From JAGXLC01 sp046545795 (GTDB taxonomy: Bacteria; Bacteroidota; Bacteroidia; Bacteroidales; UBA12077): a DNA stretch of 8,649 nt. The notes under the pieces were generated by a model. That model saw only the letters and a list, made by a program, of their open reading frames with translations, searched no databases and had not been told where the DNA came from. Below are positions 5,750 through 8,649 of the stretch, piece after piece; within the stretch, counting starts at the first letter, position 1; every line of letters starts with the position of its first letter. The stretch is taken from NCBI GenBank assembly GCA_046545795.1, contig JBKGZD010000109.1, forward strand, positions 1-8,649. Reading direction: 5' to 3'. The position numbers and the translations under genes were made by a program.

Positions 5750-6499
5750 ATGGCAAAAGTAGGTATTATTGGCGGTTCAGGATTAGAAGATCCTTCTATA
5801 CTCAAACAGGCAGAAACAGTAGAACTGGAAACACCTTTCGGAGAACCCAGTTCCCCCTTAACAACTGGTAAAATAGGCGATACAGAAGTGGTTATCCTTT
5901 CAAGGCATGGGAAAAAACACACCATTCCTCCTACACAGGTAAATAATCGTGCCAATATTTACGCTCTGAAGCAGCTTGAATGCGATTATATACTTACTAC
6001 TACTGCTTGTGGAAGTCTGAGAGAAGAAATCCACAGGGGTGATATGGTAATTTTGGATCAGTTTATTGACTTTACCCGCCTGCGGAAACTTACTTTCTTT
6101 GAAAGTTTCAAACCGGGAGACATGAAGCATACTCCAATGGCAGATCCTTTTTCAAAGTATATCAGGGAAAAATTGATAGAAACGGCAAAAGAACTTGACC
6201 TGAGATACCATCCCCGGGGAACTGTCGTAACCATTGAAGGGCCAAGATTTTCTACGCGGGCAGAGTCCAGCATGTTCCGGGCATGGGGAGCTGATGTTAT
6301 CAACATGTCAATAGCTCCGGAGGCAATCCTGGCTAATGAACTGGAAATACCCTATGGCACCATAGCAATGAGCACCGACTACGATTGCTGGAAAACCGAC
6401 GAAGAACCAGTATCCTGGAAGGAAATCCTGGAAATTTTTAACCAGAATGTTCATAATGTCCTTGATTTGATACTAAAAACTCTGCCAAAGCTGGAATAG
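5750..6499 (+). CDS. mtnP: S-methyl-5'-thioadenosine phosphorylase
   Basis: MtnP cleaves 5'-methylthioadenosine with phosphate to adenine and 5-methylthioribose 1-phosphate, the substrate of MtnA; enzymes of this family can also accept 5'-deoxyadenosine. The 249-residue product is a trimeric-type nucleoside phosphorylase. Landmarks are GIIGGSGLED (5-14), the phosphate-binding SRHG (51-54), the NRANIYAL segment (67-74), TTACGSLREEIHRGD (84-98), EGPRFSTRAESSMFR (163-177), the ribose/base region INMSIAPEAILANE (184-197), and STDYDCWK (208-215). The DYD motif (210-212) is the adenine-recognising signature of MTA phosphorylase and separates it from 6-oxopurine nucleoside phosphorylases. The protein closely resembles human MTAP over these motifs. 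It lies 101 bp after the aldolase gene on the same strand, with a weak stem-loop in the gap, and is followed by a strong terminator. The ATG at 5750 directly precedes the conserved first strand; no Shine-Dalgarno is visible. Confidence 0.95.
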   Translation: MAKVGIIGGSGLEDPSILKQAETVELETPFGEPSSPLTTGKIGDTEVVILSRHGKKHTIPPTQVNNRANIYALKQLECDYILTTTACGSLREEIHRGDMVILDQFIDFTRLRKLTFFESFKPGDMKHTPMADPFSKYIREKLIETAKELDLRYHPRGTVVTIEGPRFSTRAESSMFRAWGADVINMSIAPEAILANELEIPYGTIAMSTDYDCWKTDEEPVSWKEILEIFNQNVHNVLDLILKTLPKLE

Positions 6500-6523
6500 G
6501 TATAAGGATATTGTTAATTAGGG

Positions 6524-6566
6524 AACCCCGCTTCTGTTTTGGAAGAGTAAACAGAAGTGGGGTTTT
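6524..6566 (+). terminator. Intrinsic terminator after mtnP
   Basis: AACCCCGCTTCTGTTT (6524-6539) and AAACAGAAGTGGGGTT (6549-6564) form a 16-bp stem with one G-U pair and a 9-nt loop (6540-6548), followed by TTTT and further T-rich sequence. It ends the mtnA cluster. It lies between convergent genes and could also stop the minus-strand transcript from 8415, although only two T residues follow on that strand. Confidence 0.88.
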
Positions 6567-6594
6567 GGTTTGTTTGGATTGTTTTCTGCTTTTG

Positions 6595-8415
6595 TTAGAG
6601 TCTGAATTTTACATTCAACCAATATTGCGTTCCTACAATCTTTTCATTGAGAAGCGAATGGTCTTCAATTCCGGGTGAAGCTAAAAACTGTATATTAAAA
6701 CTCTGAGCGGGCGAAAATGTAATTCCAAAGAGAAAATTTGTATTTGTTATACTGATGCGTTCATCCGGTTCACTGATACGTTCCCCTGTCATGGTTTCAA
6801 TAACAGTTTCTCCATTCTCTTCTCTTTCCCTGTAATCATATAGCACAAGTGTGGTATTTTCAATTTTCCAGAAGTTCATTTTCCGGTTTATCCCAACAAG
6901 TAAATCAAATCTTTCATTAATATCGTACTCGTAGATTACCGGAATCTGCAGAGAACGCAATCTTGAATTAAATTTCCAGTTAATGGTTTTATCTTCAACG
7001 GTTTTATAATAATATTCATGTGTATATGTTTCTCCATTTGAGATTCGGTGATAATACCTGTATGTTTCTGAAAATGCATCAGTATCCTCCGATGTCTCTG
7101 TTGACTGCTTCCGCAAGCCCAGTATTATACCAGTTTTGAGATTGTGTTGGTTCGTTACCTGCCAGTTAAGTGACGATTTAATGCTATGCATATTAATAGT
7201 TCGCTCCCCATCACCATTACGATAATCATGCATGTTTGAATACCCCTCGCTTTCATATAAATAGTCAGTTGATTCATGATAATATTCATTTTCCGACTCA
7301 CTTTCAATATTGGAGTTAAGTCCCAGATCCTGTGAAGAACGGGAAAAATTATACATTAATCTGAAGCCCAGGTCTTCCCGTATTTCTTTTTCCCATTGCA
7401 GTCCTGAATAAAATGTATTTCCAGTATGATCCCATCCCTGATCGCTGGTATGCCAGCTTTGATAATCACTCCAGCTGGAACTTCCTTCTTCTCCACTTTG
7501 TGATATTGATTTGTCATCCTTCTCCATGTTTTGTAATACGCTGCCTGTTAATATTCCTGCATTAAATCCTAACCTGTTGCTGTTATTAAAAGAGTAAGTA
7601 AGACCAACTGAAAAATCCCAGTGGTCGTATTCCTGCATCCTGTTTTCATGTTTTTTCCAATAAGAATAATAGTCATTACGGTCATTCCATAAGTTGTCAC
7701 TGCCAAGACTTCCTTCCCGGTCGAAAAGAAATTTTCCCGCTTTTAAGCCCAGATTAAGAGAATTGTTAACTTCCCATCCCAGGAACATATTTATCGAATG
7801 TCCTTCATGATACATATTATCAGAGGCAGAATATCTGTCTTCTATTTCATAATCTTCCGTTCCTTCAAATGCCACATTCAAAAGATCTCTTCCCGCAAGA
7901 TTTTTATATATATCAGTAGGAATTGCATAATATTCTTCCGCCTGGTTTATTAGCTGATACGTGACCCCCAGTGTTAACGAATTATTGAAAACAGGAAGCC
8001 TGGTGAGATAGGCTGCACTAATCAGAGGTGTTAATTCCCCCCGGCTTGTAGTGTGGTAATATCCCCATTTACTCGGCATGATAGAGTAGTTGTACCGGTT
8101 ATATCCCGGGTATCCCTCTTTTATAATTTCCCGGTTGTTTCTGAAGTCAATATAAAAATAATTGGAAGACAGCGTATCCTGGTCAAATTGCACCAGATTT
8201 GCCGAATTCCTCTGCAGACCATTAAGAGGTTCTTCCGAAGTAAGAACTGCTGCATTTTTAAAACTTTCAACACCTTGAGGATTTAAAAATGCAGGATTGA
8301 AATAAAACTCTGACTGCTCAAAAGACATCTCAAGAGGCCTTTCTGAACGATACTGCCCTTGTACACATAAAGGAACGAAGACAACAAATAATAAAATTCG
8401 TATTAAAGTTTTCAT
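6595..8415 (-). CDS. Secreted protein, probable outer-membrane beta-barrel of unknown function
   Basis: I do not recognise a named family. The 606-residue product begins with a signal peptide (MKTLIRILLFVVFVPLCVQG) and a likely signal peptidase I site after Gly20; no lipobox is present. The mature part has many alternating hydrophobic/polar strands, for example 141-154, 207-229, 267-290, 350-361, 411-433, 489-515, 557-581 and 593-606, and ends in WLNVKFRL, an aromatic/hydrophobic C-terminal strand typical of barrel proteins. Between strands are long acidic, Tyr/Ser/Glu/Asn-rich segments (about 185-205, 295-335, 365-410, 435-475), as expected for surface loops. An early motif, EFYFNPAFLNPQGV (36-49), resembles the start of Bacteroidota barrel proteins. 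No TonB box, carboxypeptidase-like N-terminal domain, plug or catalytic motif was seen. It stands alone on its strand, with its 3' end facing the mtnP terminator. Function, transport role and partner are unknown. Confidence 0.75.
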   Translation of the reverse strand: MKTLIRILLFVVFVPLCVQGQYRSERPLEMSFEQSEFYFNPAFLNPQGVESFKNAAVLTSEEPLNGLQRNSANLVQFDQDTLSSNYFYIDFRNNREIIKEGYPGYNRYNYSIMPSKWGYYHTTSRGELTPLISAAYLTRLPVFNNSLTLGVTYQLINQAEEYYAIPTDIYKNLAGRDLLNVAFEGTEDYEIEDRYSASDNMYHEGHSINMFLGWEVNNSLNLGLKAGKFLFDREGSLGSDNLWNDRNDYYSYWKKHENRMQEYDHWDFSVGLTYSFNNSNRLGFNAGILTGSVLQNMEKDDKSISQSGEEGSSSWSDYQSWHTSDQGWDHTGNTFYSGLQWEKEIREDLGFRLMYNFSRSSQDLGLNSNIESESENEYYHESTDYLYESEGYSNMHDYRNGDGERTINMHSIKSSLNWQVTNQHNLKTGIILGLRKQSTETSEDTDAFSETYRYYHRISNGETYTHEYYYKTVEDKTINWKFNSRLRSLQIPVIYEYDINERFDLLVGINRKMNFWKIENTTLVLYDYREREENGETVIETMTGERISEPDERISITNTNFLFGITFSPAQSFNIQFLASPGIEDHSLLNEKIVGTQYWLNVKFRL

Positions 8416-8649
8416 ATTATGAATAGAATTAAAATTGATTTACGATACTAAATTTTTTAGAAACACAGGATGCAGATTTTATACATAGACATCACACAAA
8501 CTTGCTTTTTCTAGTCTATACGAAAAATATTGGCGCTACGCTGCGTGGGGGAACGTATTTTTTGCGTTCCTGTGTAAATGCATAAAATATTGGGAAGAGT
8601 TTTTATAATTAATAAGAAATCAATATTTTGTCAAAGATTATTGTTTAAA
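8416..8649. other. Intergenic region with short inverted repeats
   Basis: No coding sequence is supported here. The region is AT-rich except for a GC-rich island at 8532-8556. It holds a small hairpin, GGAACG (8550-8555) with CGTTCC (8565-8570) and a 9-nt loop, and a perfect 8-bp inverted repeat ACACAGGA/TCCTGTGT (8463-8470 and 8568-8575) 97 bp apart that encloses the GC-rich island. AAAATATTGG occurs twice (8524-8533 and 8584-8593). No exact TAnnTTTG was found for the minus-strand barrel gene. The next gene to the right lies outside the window. Confidence 0.5.

Noticed and set aside
5734..6306. Minus-strand open frames across mtnP
   Set aside because: They are antisense to conserved MTAP motifs and have no protein-like features of their own.
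5750..6499. Purine nucleoside phosphorylase (6-oxopurine type) for the phosphorylase gene
   Set aside because: The STDYDCWK motif and the TTACGSLREE segment are those of MTA phosphorylases that recognise adenine.
8053..8286. 77-codon plus-strand frame
   Set aside because: It is antisense to the N-terminal half of the barrel gene and has no independent support.
8555..8649. TATTTTTTG and TATTTTG near the right edge as a plus-strand promoter
   Set aside because: Spacing inside the motif is off by one base from TAnnTTTG in each case, and no downstream gene is visible in the window.
1..8649. CRISPR array, tRNA/rRNA genes, integrase or insertion sequence
   Set aside because: No regularly spaced repeats, cloverleaf-like sequence or transposase/integrase reading frame was seen on either strand.

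Overview
The window looks like chromosomal DNA from a member of the Bacteroidota. The evidence is AT-rich intergenic DNA, exact TAnnTTTG-type -7 promoter elements upstream of three genes, A-rich leaders with few Shine-Dalgarno sequences, and a tandem HU (CCDC81-type)/transmembrane/SPOR protein, an architecture characteristic of that phylum. No rRNA, tRNA, CRISPR array, integrase or transposase gene was seen. A more precise taxonomic placement cannot be made from this sequence alone.

Left part (1-3106): two nucleotide-sugar genes lie on the minus strand. galE (UDP-glucose 4-epimerase) comes first, followed by rfbB/rmlB (dTDP-glucose 4,6-dehydratase), whose 3' end is cut by the window edge. Both supply precursors for surface polysaccharide. 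Divergent from galE is a membrane protein with two predicted cytoplasmic HU-like domains and a periplasmic SPOR domain. A convergent HAD-superfamily phosphatase gene overlaps its 3' end by 26 bp.

Centre (3842-6566): a three-gene plus-strand cluster encodes MTR-1-P isomerase (mtnA), a class II aldolase/adducin-family enzyme, and 5'-methylthioadenosine phosphorylase (mtnP). It ends at a strong stem-loop terminator. In order of reaction, MtnP releases adenine and makes MTR-1-P, MtnA isomerises it to MTRu-1-P, and the class II enzyme would act next. No mtnC, mtnD or mtnE genes are present. The set therefore fits a dihydroxyacetone-phosphate (DHAP) shunt for MTA and/or 5'-deoxyadenosine better than the classical methionine salvage pathway.

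Right part (6595-8649): a large minus-strand gene encodes a secreted protein that is probably an outer-membrane beta-barrel of unknown function. A 234-bp intergenic stretch with short inverted repeats follows it.

The most unusual signal is a pair of 72/73-bp palindromic elements, 65 of 73 aligned positions identical. One lies upstream of rfbB and one upstream of mtnA, in the same orientation relative to the downstream gene and with exactly 29 nt between element and start codon in both cases. They are either dispersed mobile palindromes or a shared cis-regulatory leader.
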